A stretch of 64,000 bases of DNA from positions 4,278,001 to 4,342,000 of the forward strand of contig NW_027192650.1 of assembly GCF_949987515.2 (NCBI RefSeq). The letters are read 5' to 3'. A program made the position numbers and the translations under genes. This stretch comes from Delphinus delphis (Eukaryota > Chordata > Mammalia > Artiodactyla > Delphinidae). Positions 36,181-50,201 of this stretch are shown in pieces. Position 1 is the first letter of the stretch. Each line of letters opens with the position of its first letter. The notes beneath the pieces are model-generated. The model saw nothing but the letters and a program-made list of their open reading frames with translations, did not search any database and had not been told where the DNA came from.

Positions 36181-37516
36181 GAGAACTGGGAGCCTTGTTA
36201 TGCTGATGGGCGGGATGTAAATTGCCAACAACCACTCGGGAGAAGTGTATGGTGTTTCCTGAAACATCTAAAAAACAAAGCAACAGAACCTAGGGCACTT
36301 CCACTTATGGTCCTATAGCTTAGGGAAATTAAAATCAAAAAGACACAGCCACCCTAAAGTTTGGGACGCCTCTGTTTACAAGAACCTCGTTTACAGTACA
36401 AGTTCAACATCGCAGAAAGTGAAAAATGGATAAAGAAGTTGTGGTATTTACTTACAAAGCAATATCACTCAGCAATGAAATCTGTGTCATCAGGCCCTTA
36501 GCAGCACAATGAGTGGATTCAGGTATGATGATTCTAACTGAAGTAAGTCACACAGAAAAAGAAACATCATAAGATATCAGTAATACACGGAATGTAAACT
36601 TGGCTACACAGGAACTGAATTACAGAACAGAACAGGGTCTCAAATTTAGAAAACCAACTATGCTTGCTTAAGGGTAAAGGTGAGTTGGGGTGCTGCATAA
36701 AACCAGAGATTGAAATGAGCACAGATAAAGTTCCTTAAGTCAAATATGGAATACACAAGAGCTACTCCTTGCTCAACGAAATGGACTCAACACCGCATAT
36801 TAAACGCCTAAGAATGTGCCTGACTAGTAAGTATCTTAAAACCTATGGATTGCTATGTCTCCGAAAGAGAATCAAGCATGTGTACAGGGGCATAAACGCA
36901 GCAGTGATAGGATTGGAGAGGTTCGGTGAGCAGATGAAGACCCTTTGAAGTCATATTGCATGGTACCCATTCCACGGGTTTCAATTACCCAGGTTTTAGG
37001 TATTCTTCCTTCAGCTAAAACAGGCATGTGGAACCCAAGTATGATCAACCATGTGAACGGGAGACGTGTTCAAATATGTCTCAGTTTTCGTACCCTGGTA
37101 CTCGGGTGCAACATTCCAGACGCTTTACTAACACTCTCCCCACTTGGAGAGTCAGCGCCTTTAACCTCCTGTTTGGCCCAGTTTGCAATTTCTGCGGAAG
37201 ATGAACAGGAATAGCGAGAACCAATGAGAGACTAGCTGGAGGTGTCTGGTCGGGTATATTTAACTCTCATTTCCCACCAGGAAGAGGAATTAACCAAAGG
37301 CTCAGCATGCCGGGCCGGAAACAGTTTAGGGCCTGAAGCCATCCTGCGGTGTTGCGGCCAGGTCACAAGAAAGCGAGTTGAAGAAAGGAGCTCAGGGGCA
37401 CTGTAATTCACAAACCTGCAGAGTTATAAATGACAGCTATCGTCCAAAAATAGACTGAAGTAAGGCTGCCAAGAGGACTTGAAAGCGGGGCAGAATTGCA
37501 GGAAACCGATTTCAGG
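35956..37516 (+). repeat. Segment duplicated 3,156 bp away, copy B
   Basis: Counterpart of 32,800-34,360. The match ends before GACTTGAATTGC near 37,522. Confidence 0.75.
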
Positions 37517-37577
37517 AGGTAGACTTGAATTGCATTGAAAGCATAGGAAAAGAGGCAGAACGTCCACAATGATGCAC
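36000..37577 (+). repeat. Satellite unit 24 (1,578 bp), X/Y mosaic
   Basis: Perfect inverted repeat. It is itself a mosaic: the start resembles unit 17, the rest resembles unit 22. The X to Y switch recurs near 37,024-37,040. Confidence 0.9.
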
Positions 37578-39157
37578 TTGGCCAAAAAGGGCGTATGCGT
37601 TTTTTCCTGAATATATTCAGGAAAAAACGCATACGCCCTTTTTGGCCAACCAAGCAAGCTTGCAAAGGAAATCTGCACTACAATGAAGTCTCACTTCCCC
37701 CCGGTCAAAAGGGCCATCTGAAAAAAGTGTAAAATCCAGAAAGGCAGGACAGGCCATGGAGAACTGGGAGCCTTGTTATGCTGATGGGCGGGATGTAAAT
37801 TGCCAACAGACACTCTGGAGAAGTGTATGGTGTTTCCTGAAACATCTAAAAAACAAAGCAACAGAGCCTAGGGCACTGCCACTTATGGTCCTATACCTTA
37901 GGGAAATTAAAATCAAAAAGACACAGCCACCCCAAAGTTTGGAACGGCTCTGTTTACAAGAACCTCGTTTACAGTACAAGTTCAACATCGCAGAAAGTGA
38001 AAAATGGATAAAGAACTTGTGGTACTTACGTACAATGCAGTATCACTCAGCAATGAAATCTATGTCATCAGGCACGTAGCAGCATAATGAGTAGATTCAG
38101 GTACGATGATTCTAACTGAAATAAGTCACACAGAAAAAGAAACATCATAAGATATCACTAATACACGGAATGTAAACTTGGCTACACAGGAACTGAATTC
38201 CAAAACAGAACAGGTTCTCAAATTTAGAAAACCAACTTATGCTTGCTTAAGGGTAAAGGTGAGTTGGGGTGCTGCATAAAACCAGAGATTGAAATGAGCA
38301 CAGATAAAGTTCCTTAACCCAAATATGGAATAGACAAGAGCCACTCCTTGTTCAACGAAATGGACTCAACACCGCATATTAAACGCCTAAGAATGTACCT
38401 GACTAGTAAGTATCTTAAAACCTATGGATTGCTATGTCTCCGAAAGAGAATCAAGCATGTGTACAGGGGCATAAACGCAGCAGTGATAGGATTGGAGAGG
38501 TTCGGTGAGCAGATGAAGACCCTTTGAAGTCATATTGCATGGTACCCATTCCACGGGTTTCAATTACCCAGGTTTTAGGTATTCTTCCTTCTGCTAAAAC
38601 AGGCATGTGGAACCCAGAGTATGATCAACCATGTGATCGAGAGACGTGTTCAAATATGTCTCAGTTTTCCTCCCCTGGTACTCGGGTGCAACATTCCAGA
38701 CGCTTTACTAACACTCTCCCCACTTGGAGAGTCAGCGCCTTTAACCTCCTGTTTGGCCCAGTTTGCAATTTCTGCAGAAGATGAACAGGAATAGCGAGAA
38801 CCAATGAGAGGCTAGCTGGAGGTGTCTGGACGGGCAAATTTAACTCTCATTTCCCACCAGGAAGAGGAAATAACCAAAGGCTCAGCGTGCCGTACCGGAA
38901 CCAGATTAGGGCCTGAAGCCATCCTGCGGTGTTGCGGCCAGGTCACAAGAAAGCGAGTTGAAGAAAGGAGCTCAGGGGCACTGTAATTCACAAACCTGCA
39001 GAGTTATAAATGACAGCTATCGTCCAAAAATAGACTGAAGTAAGGCTGCCAAGAGGACTTGAAAGCGGGGCAGAATTGCAGGAAACCGATTTCAGGAGGT
39101 AGACTGGAATTGCATTGAAAGCATAGGAAAAGAGGCAGAACGTCCACAATGATGCAC
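37578..39157 (+). repeat. Satellite unit 25 (1,580 bp), haplotype B
   Basis: Perfect inverted repeat. It carries haplotype B near 38,013. CCTATACCTTAGG near 37,890 removes a stop codon and lengthens a chance frame to 107 residues. The distal part is haplotype X. Confidence 0.9.
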
Positions 39158-40735
39158 TTGGCCAAAAAGGGCGTATGCATTTTTTCCTGAATATATTCAG
39201 GAAAAAACGCATACGCCCTTTTTGGCCAACCAAGCAAGCTTGCAAAGGAAATCTGCACTACAATGAAGTCTCACTTCCCCCCGGTCAAAAGGGCCATCTG
39301 AAAAAAGTGTAAAATCCAGAAAGGCAGGACAGGCCATGGAGAACTGGGAGCCTTGTTATGCTTATGGGTGGGATGTAAATTGCCAACAGACACTCGGGAG
39401 AAGTGTATGGTGTTTCCTGAAACATCTAAAAAACAAAGCAACAGAACCTAGGGCACTTCCACTTATGGTCCTATAGCTTAGGGAAATTAAAATCAAAAAG
39501 ACACAGCCACCCCAAAGTTTGGAACGGCTCTGTTTACAAGAACCTCGTTTACAGTACAAGTTCAACATCGCAGAAAGTGAAAAATGGATAAAGAAGTTGT
39601 GGTATTTACTTACAAAGCAATATCACTCAGCAATGAAATCTGTGTCATCAGGCCCTTAGCAGCACAATGAGTGGATTCAGGTATGATGATTCTAACTGAA
39701 GTAAGTCACACAGAAAAAGAAACATCATAAGATATCAGTAATACACGGAATGTAAACTTGGCTACACAGGAACTGAATTACAGAACAGAACAGGGTCTCA
39801 AATTTAGAAAACCAACTATGCTTGCTTAAGGGTAAAGGTGAGTTGGGGTGCTGCATAAAACCAGAGATTGAAATGAGCACAGATAAAGTTCCTTAAGTCA
39901 AATATGGAATAGACAAGAGCTACTCCTTGCTCAACGAAATGGACTCAACACCGCATATTAAACGCCTAAGAATGTGCCTGACTAGTAAGTATCTTAAAAC
40001 CTATGGATTGCTATGTCTCCGAAAGAGAATCAAGCATGTGTACAGGGGCATAAACGCAGCAGTGATAGGATTGGAGAGGTTCGGTGAGCAAATGAAGACC
40101 CTTTGAAGTCATATTGCATGGTACCCATTCCACGGGTCTCAACTCTCCAGGTTTAAGGTATTCTTCCTTCAGCTAAAACATGCATGTGGAACCCAAGTAT
40201 GATCAACCATGTGAACGGGAGACGTGTTCAAATATGTCTCAGTTTTCCTCCCCTGGTACTCGGGTGCAACATTCCAGACGCTTTACTAACACTCTCCCCA
40301 CTTGGAGAGTCAGCGCCTTTAACCTCCTGTTTGGCCCAGTTTGCAATTTCTGCGGAAGATGAACAGGAATAGCGAGAACCAATGAGAGACTAGCTGGAGG
40401 TGTCTGGACGGGCAAATTTAACTCTCATTTCCCACCAGGAAGAGGAAATAACCAAAGGCTCAGCGTGCCGTGCCGGAACCAGATTAGGGCCTGAAGCCAT
40501 CCTGCGGTGTTGCGGCCAGGTCACAAGAAAGCAAGTTGAAGAAAGGAGCTCATGGGCACTGTAATTCACAAACCTGCAGAGTTATAAATAACAGCTATCG
40601 TCCAAAAATAGACTGAAGTAAGGCTGCCAAGAGGACTTGAAAGCGGGGCAGAATTGCAGGAAATCGATTTCAGGAGGTAGACTGGAATTGCATTGAAAGC
40701 ATAGGAAAAGAGGCAGAACGTCCACAATGATGCAC
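39158..40735 (+). repeat. Satellite unit 26 (1,578 bp)
   Basis: The inverted repeat has one mismatch (ATGCATTTTTTCC). TATGCTTATGGGTGGG near 39,357 is private. Confidence 0.9.
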
Positions 40736-42313
40736 TTGGCCAAAAAGGGCGTATGCGTTTTTTCCTGAATATATTCAGGAAAAAACGCATACGCCCTTTT
40801 TGGCCAACCAAGCAAGCTTGCAAAGGAAATCTGCACTACAATGAAGTCTCACTTCCCCCCGGTCAAAAGGGCCATCTGAAAACAGTGTAAAATCCAGAAA
40901 GGCAGGACAGGCCATGGAGAACTGGGAGCCTTGTTATGCTGATGGGCGGGATGTAAATTGCCAACAACCACTCGGGAGAAGTGTATGGTGTTTCCTGAAA
41001 CATCTAAAAAACAAAGCAACAGAACCTAGGGCACTTCCACTTATGGTCCTATAGCTTAGGGAAATTAAAATCAAAAAGACACAGCCACCCCAAAGTTTGG
41101 AATGGCTCTGTTTACAAGAACCTCGTTTACAGTACAAGTTCAACATCGCAGAAAATGAAAAATGGATAAAGAAGTTGTGGTATTCACTTACAAAGCAATA
41201 TCACTCAGCAATGAAATCTATGTCATCAGGCCCTTAGCAGCACAATGAGTGGATTCAGGTATGATGATTCTAACTGAAATAAGTCACACAGAAAAAGAAA
41301 CATCATAAGATATCAGTAATACACGGAATGTAAACTTGGCTACACAGGAACTGAATTACAGAACAGAACAGGGTCTCAAATTTAGAAAACCAACTTATGC
41401 TTGCTTAAGGGTAAAGGTGAGTTGGGGTGCTGCATAAACCAGAGATTGAAATGAGCACAGATAAAGTTCCTTAAGTCAAATATGGAATAGACAAGAGCTA
41501 CTCCTTGCTCAATGAAATGGACTCAACACCGCATATTAAACGCCTAAGAATGTACCTGACTAGTAAGTATCTTAAAACCTATGGATTGCTATGTCTCCGA
41601 AAGAGAATCAAGCATGTGTACAGGGGCATAAACGCAGCAGTGATAGGATTGGAGAGGTTCGGTGAGCAAATGAAGACCCTTTGAAGTCATATTGCATGGT
41701 ACCCATTCCACGGGTCTCAACTCTCCAGGTTTAAGGTATTCTTCCTTCAGCTAAAACATGCATGTGGAACCCAAGTATGATCAACCATGTGAACGGGAGA
41801 CGTGTTCAAATATGTCTCAGTTTTCCTCCCCTGGTACTCGGGTGCAACATTCCAGACGCTTTACTAACACTCTCCCCACTTGGAGAGTCAGCGCCTTTAA
41901 CCTCCTGTTTGGCCCAGTTTGCAATTTCTGCAGAAGATGAACAGGAATAGCGAGAACCAATGAGAGACTAGCTGGAGGTGTCTGGACGGGCAAATTTAAC
42001 TCTCATTTCCCACAAGGAAGAGGAAATAACCAAAGGCTCAGCGTGCCGTGCCGGAACCAGATTAGGGCCTGAAGCCATCCTGCGGTGTTGCGGCCAGGTC
42101 ACAAGAAAGCAAGTTGAAGAAAGGAGCTCAGGGGCACTGTAATTCACAAACCTGCAGAGTTATAAATGACAGCTATCGTCCAAAAATAGACTGAAGTAAG
42201 GCTGCCAAGAGGACTTGAAATCGGGGCAGAATTGCAGGAAACCGATTTCAGGAGGTAGACTGGAATTGCATTGAAAGCATAGGAAAAGAGGCAGAACGTC
42301 CACAATGATGCAC
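40736..42313 (+). repeat. Satellite unit 27 (1,578 bp)
   Basis: Perfect inverted repeat. GGAATGGCTCTG near 41,099 and GCATAAACCAG near 41,432 distinguish it. Confidence 0.9.
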
Positions 42314-43890
42314 TTGGCCAAAAAGGGCGTATGCGTTTTTTCCTGAATATATTCAGGAAAAAATGCATACGCCCTTTTTGGCCAACCAAGCAAGCTTGCA
42401 AAGGAAATCTGCACTACAATGAAGTCTCACTTCCCCCCGGTCAAAAGGGCCATCTGAAAAAAGTGTAAAATCCAGAAAGGTAACAGGCCATTGAGAACTG
42501 GGAGCCTTGTTATGCTGATGGGCGGGATGTAAATTGCCAACAACCACTGGGGAGACGCGTATGGTGTTTCCTGAAACATCTAAAAAACAAAGCAACAGAG
42601 CCTAGGGCACTTCCACTTATGGTCCTATAGCTTAGGGAAATTAAAATCAAAAAGACACAGCCACCCCAAAGTTTGGAACGGCTCTGTTTACAAGAACCTC
42701 GTTTACAGTACAAGTTCAACATCGCAGAAAGTGAAAAATGGATAAAGAAGTTGTGGTATTTACTTACAAAGCAATATCACTCAGCAATGAAATCTGTGTC
42801 ATCAGGCCCTTAGCAGCACAATGAGTGGATTCAGGTATGATGATTCTAACTGAAGTAAGTCACACAGAAAAAGAAACATCATAAGATATCAGTAATACAC
42901 GGAATGTAAACTTGGCTACACAGGAACGGAATTACAGAACAGAACAGGGTCTCAAGTTTAGAAAACCAACTTATGCTTGCTTAAGGGTAAAGGTGAGTTG
43001 GGGTGCTGCATAAAACCAGAGATTGAAATGAGCACAGATAAAGTTCCTTAAGTCAAATATGGAATAGACAAGAGCTACTCCTTGCTCAACGAAATGGACT
43101 CAACACCGCATATTAAACGCCTAAGAATGTACCTGACTAGTAAGTATCTTAAAACCTATGGATTGCTATGTCTCCGAAAGACAATCAAGCATGTGTACAG
43201 GGGCATAAACGCAGCAGTGATAGGATTGGAGAGGTTCGGTGAGCAAATGAAGACCCTTTGAAGTCATATTGCATGGTACCCATTCCACGGGTCTCAACTC
43301 TCCAGGTTTAAGGTATTCTTCCTTCAGCTAAAACATGCATGTGGAACCCAAGTATGATCAACCATGTGAACGGGAGACGTGTTCAAATATGTCTCAGTTT
43401 TCCTCCCCTGGTACTCGGGTGCAACATTCCAGACGCTTTACTAACACTCTCCCCACTTGGAGAGTCAGTCCCTTTAACCTCCTGTTTGGCCCAGTTTGCA
43501 ATTTCTGCGGAAGATGAACAGGAATAGCGAGAACCAATGAGAGGCTAGCTGGAGGTGTCTGGACGGGCAAATTTAACTCTCATTTCCCACCAGGAAGAGG
43601 AATTAACCAAAGGCTCTGCATGCCGGGCCGGAACCAGATTAGGGCCTGAAGCCATCCTGCGGTGTTGCGGCCAGGTCACAAGAAAGCGAGTTGAAGAAAG
43701 GAGCTCAGGGGCACTGTAATTCACAAACCTGCAGAGTTATAAATGACAGCTATCGTCCAAAAATAGACTGAAGTAAGGCTGCCAAGAGGACTTGAAAGCG
43801 GGGCAGAATTGCAGGAAAGCGATTTCAGGAGGTAGACTTGAATTGCATTGAAAGCATAGGAAAAGAGGCAGAACGTCCACAATGATGCAC
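42314..43890 (+). repeat. Satellite unit 28 (1,577 bp)
   Basis: The inverted repeat has one mismatch. AAAGGTAACAGGCCATTG near 42,476 and GGAGACGCGTATGG near 42,551 are private. Confidence 0.9.
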
Positions 43891-45466
43891 TTGGCCAAAA
43901 AGGGCGTATGCGTTTTTTCCTGAATATATTCAGGAAAACACGCATACGCACTTTTTGGCCAACCAAGCAAGCTTGCAAAGGAAATCTGCACTACAATGAA
44001 GTCTCACTTCCCCCCGCTCAAAAGGGCCATCTGAAAAAAGTGTAAAATCCAGAAAGGCAGGACAGGCCATGGAGAACGGGGAGCCTTGTTATGCTGATGG
44101 GCGGGATGTAAATTGCCAACAACCACTCGGGAGAAGTGTATGGTGTTTCCTGAAACATCTAAAAAACAAACAACAGAGCCTAGGGCACTTCCACTTATGG
44201 TCCTATAGCTTAGGGAAATTAAAATGAAAAAGACACAGCCACCCCAAAGTTTGGGACACCTCCGTTTACAAGAACCTCGTTTACCGTACAAGTTCAATAT
44301 CACAGAAAGTGAAAAATGGATAAAGAACTTGTGGTACTTACGTACAATGCAGTATCACTCAGCAATGAAATCTATGTCATCAGGCCCGTAGCAGCATAAT
44401 GAGTGGATTCAGGTACGATGATTCTAACTGAAATAAGTCACACAGAAAAAGAAACATCATAAGATATCACTAATACACGGAATGTAAACTTGGCTACACA
44501 GGAACTGCATTCCAAAACAGAACAGGGTATCAAATTTAGAAAACCAACTTATGCTTGCTTAAGGGTAAAGGTGAGTTGGGGTGCTGCATAAAACCAGAGA
44601 TTGAAATGAGCACAGATAAAGTTCCTTAAGTCAAATATGGAATAGACAAGAGCTACTCCTTGCTCAACGAAATGGATTCAACACCGCATATTAAACGCCT
44701 AAGAATGTACCTGACTAGTAAGTATCTTAAAACCTATGGATTGCTATGTCTCCGAAAGAGAATCAAGCATGTGTACAGGGGCATAAACGCAGCAGTGATA
44801 GGATTGGAGAGGTTCGGTGAGCAAATGAAGACCCTTTGAAGTCATATTGCATGGTACCCATTCCACGGGTTTCAACTATCCAGGTTTTAGGTATTCTTCC
44901 TTCAGCTAAAACATGCATGTGGAACCTAGAGTATGATCAACCATGTGATCGGGAGACGTGTTCAAATATGTCTCAGTTTTCCTCCCCTGGTACTCAGGTG
45001 CAACATTCCAGACGCTTTACTAACACTCTCCCGACTTGGAGAGTCAGTCATTTAACCTCCTGTTTGGCAGTTTGCAATTTCTGCGGAAGATGAACAGGAA
45101 TAGCGAGAACCAATGAGAGGCTAGCTGGAGGTGTCTGGACGGGCAAATTTAACTCTCATTTCCCACGAGGAAGAGGAAATAACCAAAGGCTCAGCGTGCC
45201 GTCCCGGAACCAGATTAGGGCCTGAAGCCATCCTGCGGTGTTGCGGCCAGGTCACAAGAAAGCAAGTTGAAGAAAGGAGCGCAGGGGCACTGTAATTCAC
45301 AAACCTGCAGAGTTATAAATGACAGCTATCGTCCAAAAATAGACTGAAGTAAGGCTGCCAAGAGGACTTGAAAGCGGGGCAGAATTGCAGGAAACCGATT
45401 TCAGGAGGGAGACTGGAATTGCATTGAAAGCATAGGAAAAGACGCAGAACGTCCACAATGATGCAC
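43891..45466 (+). repeat. Satellite unit 29 (1,576 bp), haplotype B
   Basis: The inverted repeat has two mismatches (right arm AAAACACGC and CGCACTTT). It carries haplotype B near 44,321. Small deletions include AAACAAACAACAG near 44,163 and TTTGGCAGTTTGC near 45,062. Divergence rises from about here rightward. Confidence 0.9.
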
Positions 45467-47044
45467 TTGGCCAAAAAGGGCGTATGCGTTTTTTCCTGAA
45501 TATATTCAGGAAAAAACGCATACGCCCTTTTTGACCAACCTAGCAAACTTCCAAAGGAAATCTGCACTACAATGAAGTCTCACTTCTCCCCGTCAAAAGG
45601 GCCATCTGAAAAAAGTGTAAAATCCAGAAAGGCAGGACAGGCCATGGAGAACTGGGAGCCTTGTTATGCTGATGGGCGGGATGTAAATTGCCAACAGACA
45701 CTCGGGAGAAGTGTATGGTGTTTCCTGAAACATCTAAAAAACAAAGCAACAGAACCTAGGGCACTTCCACTTATGGTCCTATAGCTTAGGGAGATTAAAA
45801 TCAAAAAGACACAGCCACCCCAAAGTTTGGAACGGCTCTGTTTATAAGAACCTCGTTTACAGTACAAGTTCAACATCGCAGAAAGTGAAAAATGGATAAA
45901 GAAGTTGTGGTATTTACTTACAAAGCAATATCACACAGCAATGAAATCTGTGTCATCAGGCCCTTAGAAGCACAATGAGTGGATTCAGGTATGATGATTC
46001 TAACTGAAATAAGTCACACAGAAAAAGAAACATCATAAGATATAATTAATACACGGAATATAAACTTGGTTACACAGGAACTGAATTACAGAACAGAACA
46101 GGGTCTCAAATTTAGAAAACCAACTTATTCTTGCTTAAGGGGAAAGGTGAGTTGGGGTGCTGCATAAAACCAGAGATTGAAATGAGCACAGATAAAGTTC
46201 CTTAAGCCAAATATGGAATAGACAAGAGCTACTCCTTGCTCAACGAAATGGACTCAACACCCCATATTAAAAGCCTAAGAATGTACCTGACTAGTAAGTA
46301 TCTTAAAAACTATGGATTGCTATGTCTCCGAAAGAGAATCAAGCATGTATACAGGGGCATAAACGCAGCAGTGATAGGATTGGGGAGGTTTGGTGCGCAA
46401 ATGAAGAACCTTTGAAGTCATATTGCATGGTACCCATTACATGGGTCTCAACTCTCCAGGTTTAAGGTATTCTTCCTTCAGCTAAAACATGCATGTGGAA
46501 CCCAAGTATGATCAACCATGTGAACGGGAGACGTGTTCAAATATGTCTCAGTTTTCCTCCCCTGGTACTCGGGTGCAACATTCCAGAAGCTTTACTAACA
46601 CTCTCCCCACTTGGAGAGTCAGTCCCTTTAACCTCCTGTTTGGCCCAGTTTGCAATTTCTGTGGAAGATGAACAGGAATAGCGAGAACCAATGAGAGGCT
46701 AGCTGGAGGTGTCTGGACGGGCAAATTTAACTCTCATTTCCCACCAGGAAGAGGAAATAACCAAAGGCTCAGCGTGCCGTACCAGTCTCAGATTAGGGTC
46801 TGAAGCCATCCTGCGGTGTTGCGGCCAGCTCAAAAGAAAGCGAGTTGAAGAAAGGAGCTCAGGGGCACTGTAATTCACAAACCTGCAGAGTTATAAATGA
46901 CAGCTATCGTCCAAAAATAGACTGAAGTAAGGCTGCCAAGAGGACTTGAAAGCGGGGCAGAATTGCAGGAAACCGATTTCAGGAGGTAGACTGGAATTGC
47001 ATTGAAAGCATAGGAAAAGAGGCAGAACGTCCACAATGATGCAC
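45467..47044 (+). repeat. Satellite unit 30 (1,578 bp)
   Basis: The inverted repeat has one mismatch (GACCAA at the right end). AGATATAATTAATAC near 46,038 and GGGGAGGTTTGG near 46,382 are private. Confidence 0.9.
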
Positions 47045-48622
47045 TTGGCCAAAAAGGGCGTATGCGTTTTTTCCTGAATATATTCAGGAAAACACGCATA
47101 CGCCCTTTTTGGCCAACCAAGCAAGCTTGCAAAGGAAATCTGCACTACAATGAAGTCTCACTTCCCCCCGGTCAAAAGGGCCATCTGAAAAAAGTGTAAA
47201 ATCCAGAAAGGCAACAGGCCATGGAGAACTGGGAGCCTTGTTATGCTGATAGGCGGGATGTAAATTGCCAACAGACACTCGGGAGAAGTGTATGGTGTTT
47301 CCTGAAACATCTAAAAAACAAAGCAACAGAGCCTAGGGCACTTCCACTTATGGTCCTATAGCTTAGGGAAATTAAAATCAAAAAGACACAGCCACCTCAA
47401 AGTTTGGGACGCCTCTGTTTACAAGAACCTCGTTTACCGTACAAGTTCAATATCACAGAAAGTGAAAAATGGATAAAGAACTTGTGGTACTTACGTACAA
47501 TGCAGTATCACTCAGCAATGAAATCTATGTCATCAGGCCCGTATCAGCATAATGAGTGGATTCAGGTACGATGATTCTAACTGAAATAAGTCACACAGAA
47601 AAAGAAACATCATAAGATATCACTAATAAACGGAATGTAAACTTGGCTACAAAGGAACTGAATTCCAAAACAGAACAGGTTCTCAAATTTAGAAAACCAA
47701 CTTATGCTTGCTTAAGGGGAAAGGTGAGTTGGGTTGCTGCATAAAACCAGAGATTGAAATGAGCACAGATAAAGTTCCTTAAGCCAAATATGGAATAGAC
47801 AAGAGCTACTCCTTGCTCAACGAAATGGACTCAACACCGCATATTAAACGCCTAAGAATGTACCTGACTAGTAAGTATCTTAAAACCTATGGATTGCTAT
47901 GTCTCTGAAAGAGAATCAAGCATGTGTACAGGGGCATAAACGCAGCAGTGATAGGATTGGAGAGGTTCGGTGAGCAAATGAAGACCCTTTGAAGTCATAT
48001 TGCATGGTACCCATTCCACGGGTTTCAACTACCCAGGTTTAAGGTATTCTTCCTTCAGCTAAAACATGCATGTGGAACCTAGAGTATGATCAACCATGTG
48101 ATTGGGAGACGTGTTCAAATATGTCTCTGTTTTCGTACCCTGGTACTCGGGTGCAACATTCCAGACGCTTTACTAACACTCTCCCGACTTGGAGAGTCAG
48201 CGCCTTTAACCTCCTGTTTGGCCCAGTTTGCAATTTCTGCGGAAGATGAACAGGAATAGCGAGAAACAATGAGAGACTAGCTGGAGGTGTCTGGACGGGC
48301 AAATTTAACTCTCATTTCCCACCAGAAAGAGGAAATAACCAAAGGCTCAGCGTGCCGTGCCGGAACCAGATTAGGGCCTGAAGCCATCCTGCGGTGTTGC
48401 GGCCAGGTCACAAGAAAGCGAGTTGAAGAAAGGAGCTCAGGGGCACTGTAATTCACAAACCTGCAGAGTTATAAATGACAGCTATCGTCCAAAAATATAC
48501 TGAAGTAAGGCTGCCAAGAGGACTTGAAAGCGGGGCAGAATTGCAGGAAACCGATTTCAGGAGGTAGACTGGAATTGCATTGAAAGCATAGGAAAAGAGG
48601 CAGAACGTCCACAATGATGCAC
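47045..48622 (+). repeat. Satellite unit 31 (1,578 bp), haplotype B
   Basis: The inverted repeat has one mismatch (AAAACACGC). It carries haplotype B near 47,477. It has the 2-bp deletion AAAGGCAACAGG near 47,207. Confidence 0.9.
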
Positions 48623-50201
48623 TTGGCCAAAAAGGGCGTATGCGTTTTTTCCTGAATATATTCAGGAAAAAACGCATACGCCCTTTTTGGCCAACCAAGC
48701 AAGCTTGCAAAGGAAATCTGCACTACAATGAAGTCTCACTTCCCCCCGGTCAAAAGGGCCATCTGAAAAAAGTGTAAAATCCAGAAAGGCAGGACAGGCC
48801 ATGGAGAACTGGGAGCCTTGTTATGCTGATGGGCGGGATGTAAATTGCCAACAACCACTTGGGAGAAGTGTATGGTGTTTCGTGAAACATCTAAAAAACA
48901 AAGCAACAGAACCTAGGGCACTTCCACTTATGGTCCTATAGCTTAGGGAAATTAAAATCAAAAAGACACAGCAACCCCAAAGATTGGAATGGCTCTGTTT
49001 ACAAGAACCTCCTTTACAGTACAAGTTCAACATCGCAGAAAGTGAAAAATGGATAAAGAAGTTGTGGTATTTACTTACAAAGCAATATCACTCAGCAATG
49101 AAATCTGTGTCATCAGGCCCTTAGCAGCACAATGAGTGGATTCAGGTATGATGATTCTAACTGAAATACGTCACACAGAAAAAGAAACATCATAAGATAT
49201 CTGTAATACACGGAATGTAAACTTGGCTACACAGGAACTGAATTACAGAACAGAACAGGGTCTCAAATTTAGAAAACCAACTTATGCTTGCTTAACAGGA
49301 AAGGTGAGTTGGGGTGCTGCATAAAACCAGAGATTGAAATGAGCACAGATAAAGTTCCTTAAGCCAAATATGGAACAGACAAGAGCTACACCTTGCTCAA
49401 CGAAATGGACTCAACACCACATATTAAACGCCTAAGAACGTACCTGACTAGTAAGTATCTTAAAACCTATAGATTGCTATGTCTCCGAAAGAGAATCAAG
49501 CATGTGTACAGGGGCATAAACGCAGCAGTGATAGGATTGGAGAGGTTCGGTGAGCAAATGTAGACCCTTTGAAGTCATATGTCATGGTACCCATTCCACG
49601 GGTTTCAACTACCCAGGTTTTAGGTATTCTTCCTTCAGCTAAAACATGCATGTGGAACCCAGAGTATGATCAACCATGTGATCGGGAGACGTGTTCAAAT
49701 ATGTCTCAGTTTTCCTCCCCTGGTACTCAAGTGCAACATTCCAGACGCTTTACTAACACTCTCCCCACTTGGAGAGTCAGCGCCTTTAACCTCGTGTTTG
49801 GCCCAATTTGCAATTTCTGCGGAAGATGAACAGGAATAGCGAGAACCAATGAGAGGCTAGCTGGAGGTGTCTGGACGGGCAAATTTAACTCTCATTTCCC
49901 ATCAGGAAGAGGAAATAACCAAAGGCTCAGCATGCTGTACCGGAACCAGATTAGGGCCTGAAGCCATCCTGCGGTGTTGCGGCAGCTCAAAAGAAAGCGA
50001 GTTGAAGAAAGGAGCTCAGGGGCACTGTAATTCACAAACCTGCAGAGTTATAAATGACAGGTATCGTCCAAAAATAGACTGAAGTAAGGCTGCCAAGAGG
50101 ACTTGAAAGCGGGGCAGAATTGCAGGAAACCGATTTCAGGAGGTAGACTGGAATTGCATTGAAAGCATAGGAAAAGAGGCAGAACGTCCACAGTGATGCA
50201 C
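48623..50201 (+). repeat. Satellite unit 32 (1,579 bp)
   Basis: Perfect inverted repeat. CTTAACAGGAAAGG near 49,291 and a 1-bp deletion (GCGGCAGCTC) near 49,979 are private. Confidence 0.9.
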
